Below are positions 40,295-50,381 of a stretch of DNA of 64,000 nucleotides, piece by piece. This DNA comes from Bryobacterales bacterium (GTDB taxonomy: Bacteria; Acidobacteriota; Terriglobia; Bryobacterales; Bryobacteraceae), in NCBI GenBank assembly GCA_003142185.1, contig PLOR01000057.1, forward strand, positions 80,030-144,029, in the 5' to 3' direction. Positions within the stretch are counted from its first letter, which is position 1. The number at the start of each line of letters is the position of its first letter. A program made the translations under genes and the position numbers. The notes beneath the pieces are model-generated. The model was not told where the DNA came from and searched no databases. It saw only the letters and a list, made by a program, of their open reading frames with translations.

Positions 40295-41005
40295 ATGGCA
40301 AGTCTATATGCCGGGACGTCCGGCTTCGCGTATCCGGCCTGGAAGCCGGACTTCTATCCGGCCAAATTGCCGGCCAAGCAGTTTCTGAAGCACTATGCCA
40401 CGCGGCTGCGCGCGGTGGAAATCAATTACACGTTCCGCCGTTTGCCGGCGGCGGCCACCCTGGCGGCCTGGGTGGAAGCGACGCCGCCGGGGTTCGTGTT
40501 CGCGGTGAAGGCGAACATGCGCATCACGCACATCCTGCGGCTGAAGAACGCAGACCAGGCGACGCAGATCTTTTTCAAGGCGATCGACCCGCTGCGGTCG
40601 GCGCGGCGGCTGGGGCCGATCCTGTTTCAATTGCCACCGCAGATGAAACGCGATGACGCCCTGCTGGCGGCTTACCTGGAAGCGCTGCCCAGGGATCTGC
40701 GCTATGCGTTCGAGTTCCGGCACCCATCGTGGCTGGTCGAGGAAGTGTATGCCGAACTGCGGCGCCATAATGTTTCGCTGTGTCTGGCCGAATCGGAGAA
40801 GCTGGAAGTGCCGGAGGTGATCACGGCGGATTTCGTTTACTACCGGCTGCGCAAGCCGGAGTATACCGATGCCGACGTGAACGCGATGGCCGCGCGATCG
40901 AAGGAACTGCTCGCCGCCGGCCGGGACCTGTACCTGATGTTCAAGCACGAAGACACGGCCGCGGGAGCGTTGAACGCCGAGCTGCTCGTGAAGCTGGCGG
41001 GGTAG
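40295..41005 (+). CDS. DUF72 (YecE-like) protein
   Basis: 236 residues of a TIM-barrel-like family: YAGTSGFAYPAWKPDFYP at the start, AVEINYTFRRLP, FVFAVKANMRITH, and FQLPPQMK. DUF72 proteins are widespread with no established reaction. It is divergent from the glycolate oxidase genes and alone on its strand. Confidence 0.88.
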   Translation: MASLYAGTSGFAYPAWKPDFYPAKLPAKQFLKHYATRLRAVEINYTFRRLPAAATLAAWVEATPPGFVFAVKANMRITHILRLKNADQATQIFFKAIDPLRSARRLGPILFQLPPQMKRDDALLAAYLEALPRDLRYAFEFRHPSWLVEEVYAELRRHNVSLCLAESEKLEVPEVITADFVYYRLRKPEYTDADVNAMAARSKELLAAGRDLYLMFKHEDTAAGALNAELLVKLAG

Positions 41006-41183
41006 GTAGCCTGTGCGCTCGCGTACAGCCAGATTCCTTCAGCACCCGAAACTCCACCATTTTCCTGTCCTGGCCCGAATGTAAAATCATTCGCGGAGTT
41101 GCGGCCGGGACATGGTACACTGGAATTCTTCCGCGTCCGTCCATAATTCCAACCGTGTTGACCTGCTGAACTGGAGGTTTTTC

Positions 41184-43385
41184 TTGAATAAAATGCGTAT
41201 TCTCGTTTTTGCGGTGCTGTGTGGCGTGCTTTGCACGGCTGCACTTGAGGCCCAGCCGGCCGCAGTCACAGTCATTTCGGGGAACGGGCAATTGACCTGC
41301 CAGCTTTGCCTCAGCTCTCCCTTCCAGTATTTCGATCCTCTGGTGGTCCAAGTCACCACCGCCAACGGGAGCCCGGTGATCAATACACAGGTGACCTGGG
41401 CGGTGACCAGCGGCAGCGCTTTTTTTGGCCAACAGGGCAGCTTCGGCGTCAATAGCATTATCACGAACACCGATAGCAACGGGTATACATCGGCTTCGAT
41501 TGCACAGCAGGCAGCCCAGCAATCCGGCCCTCAGTTCGGGGCCCAGAGCACGGTTACCGCGACTGCGGGCAACGCTACGGCCACGTTTTTCGAGTCGCAG
41601 TCGGCGCCGGCGTTGAATCAACAGCAGGCCGTGAATGATGTCTACGTGAGCTACGGGAACGCACCCATATATACGACGATTACCGGAGTGGCGGGTTCGG
41701 CGGGACCATCCTTTCAGATGGGCGTTTTCACCAACACTGGAACGGGCGTTCCCAACGTTTCCTTGATGCTGTTGAACGCCAACGGCACCATTGGACCGAC
41801 GGACAATCAACCTTCGGCATACTGCCAGACGCAGTCCGGAGCTGGCAATTATACTGCGCTGACCAACACCCAGGGCATTGCAACCTGCAACGTGGAGTTC
41901 GGCCCGGTGGCGGGCGCGGGAACGTATAAGATCGTCACCGGAGGAGCCGTGCCGCAGACGGCGGGGAACCCGCCCGATACCAACTTCGAAAGCGGCGCTC
42001 TGAGTCTTAGCGTCACGGCGCCGACGGTGGGCGCCCTCACGGTGGTCAGCGGCAACAACCAACCCGCCGCTCTGGCGGGCGCGACGCTCCAGCCGCTGGT
42101 GGCCGAAGTGGTCGATGCTAGCTCGAAACCGCTGGTGGGCCAGGCTGTTACGTGGTCCGCAACCCCAGCCAGCGCCATCCAGCTCAACAATGTTACGTCG
42201 GTCTCCGATTCCAATGGATTGGTTACGGTTCAGAACCCGGTGCTGAGCGCCTTGGCGTCCGGCGCCATCAGCGTCACGGTTACTTCGAATACCAACTTGA
42301 GCGCCGTGGCCCGGTTCGCCATCACCGCCGTGCAACCGGTGACGGTGAGCGGTCTCACCATGGAAAGCGGCAACAACCAGACCGCCGTGGAAGGCGTGGC
42401 ATTCACCAATCTGCTGGCAGTGATGGTGACTGGCAGCAACGGGGAACCGTTGGCCGGCGTCCCGGTTGTGTTCTCGGTGAGCGGGCCGGTCACGCTTTCC
42501 GCGACCTCGACAACCACCAACTCGAACGGGGTGGCGCTGGTAACGGCGACGGCGGGGATTACGCCCGGCGCGGCCACCGTAACCGCCTCGATCAGCACCT
42601 ACATCCAGGTCTTCAGCCTGACCGTGGTGGCGCCGGGGCCGAACCTCACGCTGGCCGGCTTCATGAACGGAGCCGATGGCCAGGTTGGTTCGATTTCGCC
42701 TTGCAGCATTGCGGCGATTGCCGGCACGGGAGTGGCCCTGGGCGGGTCGGGCCTGCCGCCGGTGGTAGGGCCGTTGCCGTATGAAGTGGCGACCGACATG
42801 GTGAGCTTCGGTACCGGCTCGGCGGCGATTTCAGCGCCTATCTTCTCCGTCTCGAACATCAGCGGCCAGCAACAGATTTTGATCCTGGTGCCATGCGAAG
42901 TGACGCCGGGAACGGTGCCGGTAACGGTGGCCGTGAACGGCGGCAGCCAGACCCTCAACGTTAACGTGCTGCCGGCCAGCCCGGGCATTTTCCAGACGGC
43001 CCAGTCCGATGGGGTGGTGCGCGCCGTGATCGAGCGGCCGGACGGCACCTTTGCGGGTCCCTCCAATCCGGCTCGGCGCGGGGAAACTGTCACCGCTTTC
43101 GTGACCGGCCTGGGACCGGTGAGCCCGCAGATCGCGACCAACTCGCTGCCCATTTGGAACACGCCGTCGTTTGTTAACGGCCAAGTGGTTGTCGGCGTCA
43201 ACAACGAGGGCGCGCCGGTGACGGAGGCTGAATTGTCACCCGACATAATCGGCGTATATTACATCCAGTTCCAGGTACCTAACGATGCGCCGCAGAACAA
43301 CAGCGTGGCGTTCTCGGTCGGCCTGATACCGGTTGGTGCGACCCAGACGTATTACAGCGCTAACAGCAAGATTCCGATTCAGTAA
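41184..43385 (+). CDS. secreted bacterial Ig-like protein with Solibacter C-terminal domain
   Basis: Likely start is TTG at 41184, six bases behind GGAGG (41173-41177), giving a signal peptide after MNK (MRILVFAVLCGVLCTAALEA). ATG codons at 41112 and 41193 are alternatives. At least three Big_1-like repeats follow, each with the pattern G(N)xQxAxxGxxLxPLVAxVxDxxGxPVxxxxVxW and an SDSNGLV-like turn. The last about 230 residues (NGADGQVGSISPCSIAAIAG to QFQVPNDAP) match the Solibacter C-terminal domain family (TIGR03437). Such proteins are exported and thought to be surface-attached; ligand unknown. A strong terminator follows. Confidence 0.85.
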   Translation: MNKMRILVFAVLCGVLCTAALEAQPAAVTVISGNGQLTCQLCLSSPFQYFDPLVVQVTTANGSPVINTQVTWAVTSGSAFFGQQGSFGVNSIITNTDSNGYTSASIAQQAAQQSGPQFGAQSTVTATAGNATATFFESQSAPALNQQQAVNDVYVSYGNAPIYTTITGVAGSAGPSFQMGVFTNTGTGVPNVSLMLLNANGTIGPTDNQPSAYCQTQSGAGNYTALTNTQGIATCNVEFGPVAGAGTYKIVTGGAVPQTAGNPPDTNFESGALSLSVTAPTVGALTVVSGNNQPAALAGATLQPLVAEVVDASSKPLVGQAVTWSATPASAIQLNNVTSVSDSNGLVTVQNPVLSALASGAISVTVTSNTNLSAVARFAITAVQPVTVSGLTMESGNNQTAVEGVAFTNLLAVMVTGSNGEPLAGVPVVFSVSGPVTLSATSTTTNSNGVALVTATAGITPGAATVTASISTYIQVFSLTVVAPGPNLTLAGFMNGADGQVGSISPCSIAAIAGTGVALGGSGLPPVVGPLPYEVATDMVSFGTGSAAISAPIFSVSNISGQQQILILVPCEVTPGTVPVTVAVNGGSQTLNVNVLPASPGIFQTAQSDGVVRAVIERPDGTFAGPSNPARRGETVTAFVTGLGPVSPQIATNSLPIWNTPSFVNGQVVVGVNNEGAPVTEAELSPDIIGVYYIQFQVPNDAPQNNSVAFSVGLIPVGATQTYYSANSKIPIQ

Positions 43386-43397
43386 ACCTCCTTGCTT

Positions 43398-43427
43398 TTG
43401 GGGCCGGGAGCTGACTCCCGGCCCCAA
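43398..43427. terminator. strong hairpin terminator after the Ig-like gene
   Basis: A perfect 13-bp stem (43398-43410 with 43415-43427) with loop CTGA, followed by GCTTTCCTC. It separates the secreted-protein gene from the division cluster. The remaining spacer to mraZ (43428-43619) presumably holds the cluster promoter; a TATAAG at 43585-43590 is a possible -10. Confidence 0.8.
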
Positions 43428-43619
43428 GCTTTCCTCAATCCCTTCAGCTTCGTTTTTTGTTCGCCATCAAATCTATATGTAGTGTGGGCTGATCTCTGTG
43501 TAGATTGGGTGGTACCACAGTAACTCCGTAATAATCAAACACTTCCCGCAAAAACCACTTGCAAAGGCCTTAGCCTCATGGCACTATAAGTTGTGTTAGG
43601 GACCTTTCCTGGATAGAAT

Positions 43620-44105
43620 GTGGATAACGAAATTCAAGAACTGCTGATGGTGGAACCCCCGCGGGGGATGTACTCCAGTCGGCTGGACGACAAAGGCCGG
43701 GCGAAAATGCCGGTGACGTTCCAGCAGTTCTTTGCCGCGCTGCGCGAGAAGAAGCTTTTTGTGACGAGCCTGGACCGGCGCGTAGCCCAGATTTATCCGA
43801 TGGCTGTTTGGCGTCAAAACGAACGATTCTTCGACAATTATCGGGACGATCCGCGGCTGGCGCGGAACGTGGCTTTCAACGCGGCGGACCTGGGCGCGGA
43901 AGCGGAGATGGACGCGCAGGGGCGGATTCTGTTTTCGCCGGAGCTGCGGCGCGAATTGGGAATTGAGAACGCGCCGGTGCGTCTATTCGCATATCGCGGC
44001 AGGATCGAAGTGCTGAGCGAGAAGCTGTACGAAGATCGCAAGCGGGAGGCTTCCGCGACCGCGCCCGAAGATGTGGCGAAGCTCGAGGCAGCAGGACTGG
44101 TCTGA
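43620..44105 (+). CDS. mraZ: MraZ, division cluster regulator
   Basis: 161 residues with two SpoVT-AbrB-type units: SSRLDDKGRAKMPVTFQQFF and EMDAQGRILFSPELRREL. MraZ binds DNA upstream of its own gene and represses the dcw cluster. The start is GTG at 43620 (an ATG overlaps two bases upstream in another frame); an ATG at 43647 is an alternative. rsmH follows after 11 bases. Confidence 0.93.
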   Translation: MDNEIQELLMVEPPRGMYSSRLDDKGRAKMPVTFQQFFAALREKKLFVTSLDRRVAQIYPMAVWRQNERFFDNYRDDPRLARNVAFNAADLGAEAEMDAQGRILFSPELRRELGIENAPVRLFAYRGRIEVLSEKLYEDRKREASATAPEDVAKLEAAGLV

Positions 44106-44116
44106 TCTGATGGCGT

Positions 44117-45022
44117 ATGCATTTTTCCGTGATGGCCGCCGAGTCGCTCGAGTTGCTGGCGGTCCGGCCGGACGGAATCTACCTGGACGCGACCACCGGG
44201 CTGGGCGGGCACACGGCGCTGATTGCGGCGCGGCTGGAACGAGGGTTTGTAATCGCCAACGACCGCGACGCGCAGTCGCTCGAGATGGCGCGGCAGAACA
44301 CGCTCGAGTTGGCGGAGCGCATCCGGTTTCGCCATGCCACGTTCGGGATGCTGGCCGAAACGGTGCGCAGCGAGGGTTTCGAGAAAGTGGACGGCCTGCT
44401 GGCCGACCTGGGCGTCAGCCGGTATCAGTTGACGGCGCCCGAGAGAGGTTTTTCGTTCTTGATGGATGGGCCGCTGGACATGCGCATGGACCCGACCCAG
44501 GGCATGACGGCGGCCGATCTGGTCAATTACAACGCCGAGAAGGCGCTCGCCGATCTGATCTATCAGATGGGCGAAGAAAGGGGGGCGCGGAAGGTAGCCA
44601 GAGCAATCGTCCGCGCACGGCCCATACGGAGCACACTGCATCTAGCCAATGTAGTGGAGCGGGCCGTGCACCGGACGGGCCGTCTGCATCCGGCCACGAA
44701 GACATTCATGGCCCTGCGGATGGCGGTGAACGACGAACCTGGGGAGTTGGACCGGCTGCTGGAGACGGGGCCGGAGATTTTGCGGGAAGGCGGGCGCATG
44801 GTCGTGATCAGCTTCATGAGCATCGACGACCGCAAAGTGAAAGTGCGATTCCGGGAACTGGCGCGCGAAGGGCGTGCCAAGCTTCTCACCAAACATCCGC
44901 TGGTGCCGGGCGACTTGGAAACGGCGGAGAACGCGGCCTCGCGCAGCGCCAAGCTGCGCGCCATCGAAATCATTGAGAAAGGGAACGACTACCATGGCGA
45001 CCATGCCGGCATTCTTAGGTAA
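44117..45022 (+). CDS. rsmH: 16S rRNA (cytosine-1402-N4)-methyltransferase
   Basis: 301 residues. The SAM-binding motif DATTGLGGHTALIAARL and the family block MDGPLDMRMDPTQGMTAADLVN are clear. RsmH methylates C1402 in the 30S P site. The end overlaps ftsL by 29 bases. Confidence 0.96.
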   Translation: MHFSVMAAESLELLAVRPDGIYLDATTGLGGHTALIAARLERGFVIANDRDAQSLEMARQNTLELAERIRFRHATFGMLAETVRSEGFEKVDGLLADLGVSRYQLTAPERGFSFLMDGPLDMRMDPTQGMTAADLVNYNAEKALADLIYQMGEERGARKVARAIVRARPIRSTLHLANVVERAVHRTGRLHPATKTFMALRMAVNDEPGELDRLLETGPEILREGGRMVVISFMSIDDRKVKVRFRELAREGRAKLLTKHPLVPGDLETAENAASRSAKLRAIEIIEKGNDYHGDHAGILR

Positions 45023-45479
45023 GACGGCGACCGCGGGCGCAAGCGCATCGAGCGCCGCGTCGTCGGCCGCGCGTCTGGGAAAAAACTCCGATCGGCTGCG
45101 GGCATTGCCGCTGGATGACGTGCTCTTTTTCTCGAAGAAGATCGACAACTCGCGGCTGGTGCGGGCCGCCGACCCGCGTGGGCGCGGCGCCTGCTGGAGC
45201 GCGGTGGGAGCGGCCAGCGTTCTGCTGGTGCTGCTCACCGGCACGCTGGTTCCGACCCTGGCCGGGCGTTTGGAAGGATACAAGCTGGAAGCGCTCAAGG
45301 GCGAGGAGCGGCGGCTGCTCGACGAGCGCCGCACGCTGGAGTTGCAGGAAGCCGAGCTGCTGAGCCCGGACCGTCTCCAACAAGTGGCCGAGAAGCAGAA
45401 CCTGGTGGCGCCGCAGGCGGGCCAGGTGGTGCATCTGGACGGCAACAAACCGGACAGTGCTTTTGCGCTAGTCAAGTAG
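44994..45479 (+). CDS. ftsL: FtsL-like division protein
   Basis: 161 residues from the ATG at 44994. One membrane segment (about residues 68-86, SAVGAASVLLVLLTGTLVP) is followed by a coiled coil (EALKGEERRLLDERRTLELQ). The layout and place between rsmH and ftsI are those of FtsL, which joins FtsQ and FtsB to activate FtsW-FtsI. The cytoplasmic N terminus is unusually long, Ala/Ser-rich and about 65 residues. Sequence identity in this family is low, so position and topology carry the call. Confidence 0.8.
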   Translation: MATMPAFLGKTATAGASASSAASSAARLGKNSDRLRALPLDDVLFFSKKIDNSRLVRAADPRGRGACWSAVGAASVLLVLLTGTLVPTLAGRLEGYKLEALKGEERRLLDERRTLELQEAELLSPDRLQQVAEKQNLVAPQAGQVVHLDGNKPDSAFALVK

Positions 45480-45516
45480 CGGAAACGGGGGGCGTGATTG
45501 ACTCACGCAGCGCGGC

Positions 45517-47508
45517 ATGCTGGAGCGTCGTCTGAAATGGCTCGCGGGACTTATCCTGATCTGGGGCGGGGTCATTCTCTGCAAACTCGTTTCCCTGCAG
45601 GTGGTGCATCACCGGCAATATGCCGGGCTCGCGCGGGCGCGCCAGGAACAGGTCGTCAAGATTCTCGCTCCCCGCGGCACGATTCTTGATCGCACGGGCG
45701 CGCCGCTGGCGATGAGCGTGCCCACCCAATCGATCCTCGTCAATCCTCAAAAAGTGCCCGATCTGGGCGTGGCGGCCGACATCTTTTCGATGGTCCTGCG
45801 AATGGACCGCGCGGACCTGTATGCGCGGCTCGAGGCGGCGCGCCAGGACGGGCGCGGCTACTTCGTGGTGAAGAAAAAAGCCGCTTGGGAAGAGGCGCAA
45901 CGCCTGCGCGGCATGGACTTCGACTGGATCCAGATCGACAGCGGCAGCGAACGGCATTACCCCAACGGGCCGCTGGCCGCGCACATTCTGGGCGGCGTGG
46001 ACTTCGCGGAAAAGGGCAACTCAGGCATCGAAAAAGTGCTGCAAGCGGAGTTGGAAGGCGCCGCGGGCGAAGAGCGCGTGTTGACCGACGTCAAGGGGCG
46101 CGGCATCGATGCGCTGGTGGAATCGGAACCGAAGCCGGGCGCGGCGCTGACGCTGACCATCGACGAGCGGCTGCAGTTCGTGGCCGAGCGCGAGCTGGCG
46201 GCGGCGGCTGAGGCGAAGGGCGCGCACTGCGGGAGCGTGGTGGTGATGAACCCGCGGAATGGCGAGATCCTGGCGCTGGCGAGCTATCCTTCTTACGATC
46301 CCAACCGGCCGCCGGACGGGACCGACAACCCGGAGGCGCGGTTGAATCACGCCAGCTCGGTTCCCTTCGAGCCCGGATCGGTGTTCAAGGTGGTCACCCT
46401 GGCCGCGGCTCTCGAGACCACCCAGTTGCGGCCGGAGAGCATGATCGATTGCGGGCGCGGTTCGATCACCCTGTTCGGGCGGACGATTCACGAAGCGCAC
46501 GGCGGATACGGCGTCATGTCGATGGCGGACGTGCTGAAGCACTCGAGCAACGTGGGCGCCATCCGGATCGGCATGACGGTGGGCGAAGCGCACATGCACG
46601 AATACGTGCGCCGTTTCGGGTTCGGGGAAAGAACCGGGGTGCCGCTGCCGGCGGAATCGCGCGGCCGCCTGCGCAGCCTCGAGCGGTGGAGCAAGCTCTC
46701 GCTGCCTTCGATCTCGATCGGGCAGGAAGTCTCGGTAACCGCGCTACAGTTGGCGCAGGCGGCCTCGATCGTGGCCAACGGCGGTCTGCTGGTGAGGCCG
46801 CGGCTGGTATTGAAGAAAGGCGGCCAGGCTCTGCCTGTGCCGGCGCCGGTGCGGGCGATCAAGCCGGAGACGGCGATGACAATGCGGCAAATGATGGAAG
46901 GCGTCGTGCTGCCGGGAGGGACCGGGTATCCGGAGGCGCGGCTGGAAGGATATTCGGTGGCGGGGAAAACCGGGTCCGCGCAAATCTATGATGTTGCCGC
47001 GAAGCGTTATACGCACAACTACAACGGCACGTTCATCGGGTTCGCGCCGCTCAACAATCCATCCATCGTGGTGGTGGTGACGCTGAACGGGACGCACGGC
47101 AACCTGGGATTCGGCGGACGGGCGGCCGCCCCGGTGTTCCATGCCGTCGCGACCGAAGCGTTGCGCGTGCTCGATGTTCCCAAGGATCTGCCGGAGGCGC
47201 CGCCGCCGCCCGTAGTGGCCGGCAACGCCGCCGACAAGGACGATCTGGCGATCGCCGACCTGGGGTCGCGCGAACCGAATATCCTGGAAGAAAGCGACGA
47301 GGAGACGCCGGTGGCGAAGGCCACCGCTCCGGCAGGGCCGAGGGTTCCCGACTTCAAAGGCAAGACCATGCGCGCCGTGCTGGCGGAAGCGGCTGAAAAA
47401 GGATTGCCGGTGATCCCGGACGGCAGCGGAGTGGCGCGCTTGCAGCGTCCGCCGGCCGGGAGCGTGTTGCGGCAGGGAGAACGGATTCGGGTGCGGTTTT
47501 CGCGATGA
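45517..47508 (+). CDS. ftsI: septal penicillin-binding protein with PASTA domain
   Basis: 663 residues: membrane anchor (about 9-27), PBP dimerisation domain, transpeptidase domain and a C-terminal PASTA domain. The active-site Ser is in GSVFK (about 289), SSN in LKHSSNVGAI (about 344) and KTG in VAGKTGSAQ (484-486). The PASTA unit starts at RVPDFKGKTMRAVLAEA. FtsI cross-links septal peptidoglycan. The PASTA end recalls SpoVD/PBP2x rather than the proteobacterial FtsI. Confidence 0.94.
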   Translation: MLERRLKWLAGLILIWGGVILCKLVSLQVVHHRQYAGLARARQEQVVKILAPRGTILDRTGAPLAMSVPTQSILVNPQKVPDLGVAADIFSMVLRMDRADLYARLEAARQDGRGYFVVKKKAAWEEAQRLRGMDFDWIQIDSGSERHYPNGPLAAHILGGVDFAEKGNSGIEKVLQAELEGAAGEERVLTDVKGRGIDALVESEPKPGAALTLTIDERLQFVAERELAAAAEAKGAHCGSVVVMNPRNGEILALASYPSYDPNRPPDGTDNPEARLNHASSVPFEPGSVFKVVTLAAALETTQLRPESMIDCGRGSITLFGRTIHEAHGGYGVMSMADVLKHSSNVGAIRIGMTVGEAHMHEYVRRFGFGERTGVPLPAESRGRLRSLERWSKLSLPSISIGQEVSVTALQLAQAASIVANGGLLVRPRLVLKKGGQALPVPAPVRAIKPETAMTMRQMMEGVVLPGGTGYPEARLEGYSVAGKTGSAQIYDVAAKRYTHNYNGTFIGFAPLNNPSIVVVVTLNGTHGNLGFGGRAAAPVFHAVATEALRVLDVPKDLPEAPPPPVVAGNAADKDDLAIADLGSREPNILEESDEETPVAKATAPAGPRVPDFKGKTMRAVLAEAAEKGLPVIPDGSGVARLQRPPAGSVLRQGERIRVRFSR

Positions 47509-48989
47509 AGCTGGGCGAGCTACTCTCGGGAATCCGGCTGCGCCGCCCGGCGCCGCCGGGGCTGGCGAGCGTCGATGTGGCCGGGCTCGAATACGATTCG
47601 CGCCGGATACGCGAGGGCTATCTCTTCTTTGCTTTTCCGGGCAGCCGGGCCGATGGCCGCGATTTCGCGCGGGCAGCGCTGGAGCGGGGCGCGGCCGCGG
47701 TGGCGAGCGAATCCGCGGCGCCGGTGGGCCTGGAAGGGCGCTGGATCGAGGTGGATCACGGGCGGCGGGCGCTGGCGCACGCGGCCCGCTTGTTCTACGG
47801 TAAACCGGACGAGCAGGTGGCTCTGACCGGCATCACCGGGACCAACGGAAAAACCACCACCGGATTTCTGATCGATTCCGTGCTGCGCGCGGCGGGATTC
47901 ACAACCGCCCTGGTGGGCACCATCGAGTATCGCCTGGCGGGGCGCGTGCTGCCGGCCGTGAACACCACGCCGGAATCGCTGGACCTGATCCGGCTGCTGG
48001 CCGAACTGCGCGCCGAAGGCGGCACGCACGCCACCATGGAGGTTTCCTCGCACGCGCTCGAACTGGGGCGGGTATACGGGCTGCGGTTCCATACCGGGGT
48101 GTTCACCAACCTGACGCGCGACCACCTGGATTTTCACGTCACCATGGAGGCTTACTTCGCGGCCAAGCAAAAGCTGTTCGCCGGCGAGGGCGGCGAGCCG
48201 CCGGCTTTCGCCGTGCTGAACCGCGACGACAGTTACTCGCGCGCGCTGCATGTCGCGCCCGAAACGCGCGTCTTCTGGTACGGGATCGGCCCGGACTCCG
48301 ACCTGCGCGCGCTGCACATCGTCTCCGGAAGCCAGCGGCTGCGCTTCGACGTCCAGTATGGCAAGCAGCGTTTCGCGGTGGAATCGCCGCTGATCGGCAA
48401 GATCAACGTGTATAACATTCTGGCGGCATGCGGAGCGGGAATCTCCTATGGCCTGGCGCCGGAGGTGATCGCGCGCGGCATCGCCAGCTTGCGGGCCGTG
48501 CCGGGGCGCTTCGAGCGAGTGGATGAAGGGCAGCCGTTCGTGGTGGTGGTGGACTATGCCCACACGCCGGATGCTCTGCAGAACGTGATTGCGGTGGCGC
48601 GCGGCTTGAATCCCAAGCGTGTCATCACGCTGTTCGGATGCGGCGGCGACCGCGACCGCACCAAGCGGCCGCTGATGGGACAGGCGGCGGCTGAGCTGAG
48701 CGATTTCGTGGTGCTGACCAGCGACAACCCGCGTTCGGAAGATCCGCTGGCGATCATGAACGACGCCCTGGTGGGGATCCGCCGCGTGGACAAGCCCCTG
48801 GTGGTGGAGCCGGACCGGGCCACCGCCATCGCGCGCGCGCTCAATGAGGCGCGCGAAGGCGACCTGGTGATTTTGGCCGGAAAGGGACACGAGACGTACC
48901 AGGTCTTGCAGGACAAGACCATTCCGTTCGACGACCGGGCGGTGGCCCGCGAAGTGCTGCGAGGTTATGGGTATCATCCGCAGGCTTGA
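47505..48989 (+). CDS. murE: UDP-MurNAc-tripeptide synthetase (meso-DAP type)
   Basis: 494 residues. ATP loop GITGTNGKTTTGF and the diaminopimelate specificity motif DNPRSEDP are present, so it adds meso-diaminopimelate to UDP-MurNAc-L-Ala-D-Glu. It overlaps ftsI by 4 bases and precedes murF by three. Confidence 0.97.
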   Translation: MKLGELLSGIRLRRPAPPGLASVDVAGLEYDSRRIREGYLFFAFPGSRADGRDFARAALERGAAAVASESAAPVGLEGRWIEVDHGRRALAHAARLFYGKPDEQVALTGITGTNGKTTTGFLIDSVLRAAGFTTALVGTIEYRLAGRVLPAVNTTPESLDLIRLLAELRAEGGTHATMEVSSHALELGRVYGLRFHTGVFTNLTRDHLDFHVTMEAYFAAKQKLFAGEGGEPPAFAVLNRDDSYSRALHVAPETRVFWYGIGPDSDLRALHIVSGSQRLRFDVQYGKQRFAVESPLIGKINVYNILAACGAGISYGLAPEVIARGIASLRAVPGRFERVDEGQPFVVVVDYAHTPDALQNVIAVARGLNPKRVITLFGCGGDRDRTKRPLMGQAAAELSDFVVLTSDNPRSEDPLAIMNDALVGIRRVDKPLVVEPDRATAIARALNEAREGDLVILAGKGHETYQVLQDKTIPFDDRAVAREVLRGYGYHPQA

Positions 48990-48992
48990 ACC

Positions 48993-50351
48993 ATGACCTT
49001 GGATTTACAGGAAGTTGCGCGCGCCATGGCGGCTGCGGGCGAGGCGGCGGCGCTGCCGGTGGCGGGCTGGAGTGTGGACACCCGGACACAGCAGCCGGGC
49101 GATGTATATTTTGCCCTACGCGGCGCCAATCGCGACGGCCACGATTTTGTGCCTCAGGCGCTGGCGCGAGGCGCGGCGGCCGTGGTAGTGGAAGCCGCGT
49201 GGAACGCCGGCCCGGACGGCAAAACGCTGCGCGTGGCGGACACGCTGGTGGCGCTCGAGGAACTGGGAGCGTGGGCGCGGCGGAAGTGGGGCGGGACGGT
49301 GATCGGGGTGACGGGCAGTGCGGGCAAGACCACTACCAAGGACGCGATCGCGCACCTGCTCGAAGTGCGCGACCCGGTGGGGCGGACGGTGGGAAATCTG
49401 AACAACCACATCGGCGTGCCGCTTTCGATTCTGCGGCTGCCGGACGGCGCGCGGACAGCGGTGCTCGAAATGGGGATGAATCACGCGGGGGAAATTCGCG
49501 CGCTCGCCGGCATGGCGCGGCCCGAAATCGGCGTGGTCACCAACGTCGGGTACGCACACGTGGAATTCTTCGATTCAATTGAAGGCATCGCGGCGGCGAA
49601 GAGGGAACTGATCGAAAGCCTGCCACGGGACGGCGTAGCGGTGCTGAACGCAGACGACGCGCGCGTACGCGGTTTTCGCGACGCGCACGCCGGGCGTTCG
49701 GTGACGTTCGGTTTTTCGGAAGAGGCGGACGTGCGGGCGGAAAACGTATCGGCGAGCGGCGCCGGGACGCGGTTTCGCGCCCTGGGTGTCGACTTCGAGA
49801 CCACTCTCGCGGGCGGGCACGCGGTGATGAATCTGCTGGCTGCACTGGCTGTGGCGCGGGTCCTGGAGATCCCGCCGGAGGCGCTCCGCGAGGCGGTCGA
49901 GAGCTTCACCGTGGATGCCATGCGCGGCGGGCGCTCCGTGCACAACGGCATCGTGGTCTGGAACGACTGTTACAACTCGAATCCGGAAGCGGCGCAGCGG
50001 ATGATCGACGTACTCAGCCAAACCCGCGCGGCGCGGCGCTTCGCGGTGCTGGGCGAGATGCTGGAACTGGGGCACGCGGCCGGGGCGCTGCACCGCCAGG
50101 TGGGCGCATACGCGGCACGGCACGGAGTGGACGTCCTGATCGGCGTCCGCGGACAGGCGCGGCTGATGGTGGAAGCGGCGGCCGCCGAGGGAGTTCGCGA
50201 GACGCAGTTTTTCGAGGACCCGGTTCAAGCCGGGGAATTCGTCCGCGGGTTGGCGCAGGCGGGAGACGCGGTGCTGTTCAAAGGCTCGCGAGGGGTGCGC
50301 ATGGAACGCGCGCTCGAAAAGTTCCAAACGGAGGCGCCGGCGAGCTCCTGA
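48993..50351 (+). CDS. murF: UDP-MurNAc-tripeptide D-Ala-D-Ala ligase
   Basis: 452 residues. The ATP loop is GVTGSAGKTTTKDAIAHLL, with MGMNHAGEIRALAGMARPEI and NDCYNSNPEA later. MurF attaches D-Ala-D-Ala. No ddl gene is found in the cluster. Confidence 0.96.
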   Translation: MTLDLQEVARAMAAAGEAAALPVAGWSVDTRTQQPGDVYFALRGANRDGHDFVPQALARGAAAVVVEAAWNAGPDGKTLRVADTLVALEELGAWARRKWGGTVIGVTGSAGKTTTKDAIAHLLEVRDPVGRTVGNLNNHIGVPLSILRLPDGARTAVLEMGMNHAGEIRALAGMARPEIGVVTNVGYAHVEFFDSIEGIAAAKRELIESLPRDGVAVLNADDARVRGFRDAHAGRSVTFGFSEEADVRAENVSASGAGTRFRALGVDFETTLAGGHAVMNLLAALAVARVLEIPPEALREAVESFTVDAMRGGRSVHNGIVVWNDCYNSNPEAAQRMIDVLSQTRAARRFAVLGEMLELGHAAGALHRQVGAYAARHGVDVLIGVRGQARLMVEAAAAEGVRETQFFEDPVQAGEFVRGLAQAGDAVLFKGSRGVRMERALEKFQTEAPASS

Positions 50352-50381
50352 ACTCCGCGGGACTGCCCCTGAACCAACCCG

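Noticed and set aside
43480..43515. TGGG repeats as MraZ binding sites upstream of mraZ
   Set aside because: Two TGGG copies are present (43485, 43506) but their 21-base spacing does not fit the about 10-base period of known MraZ boxes.
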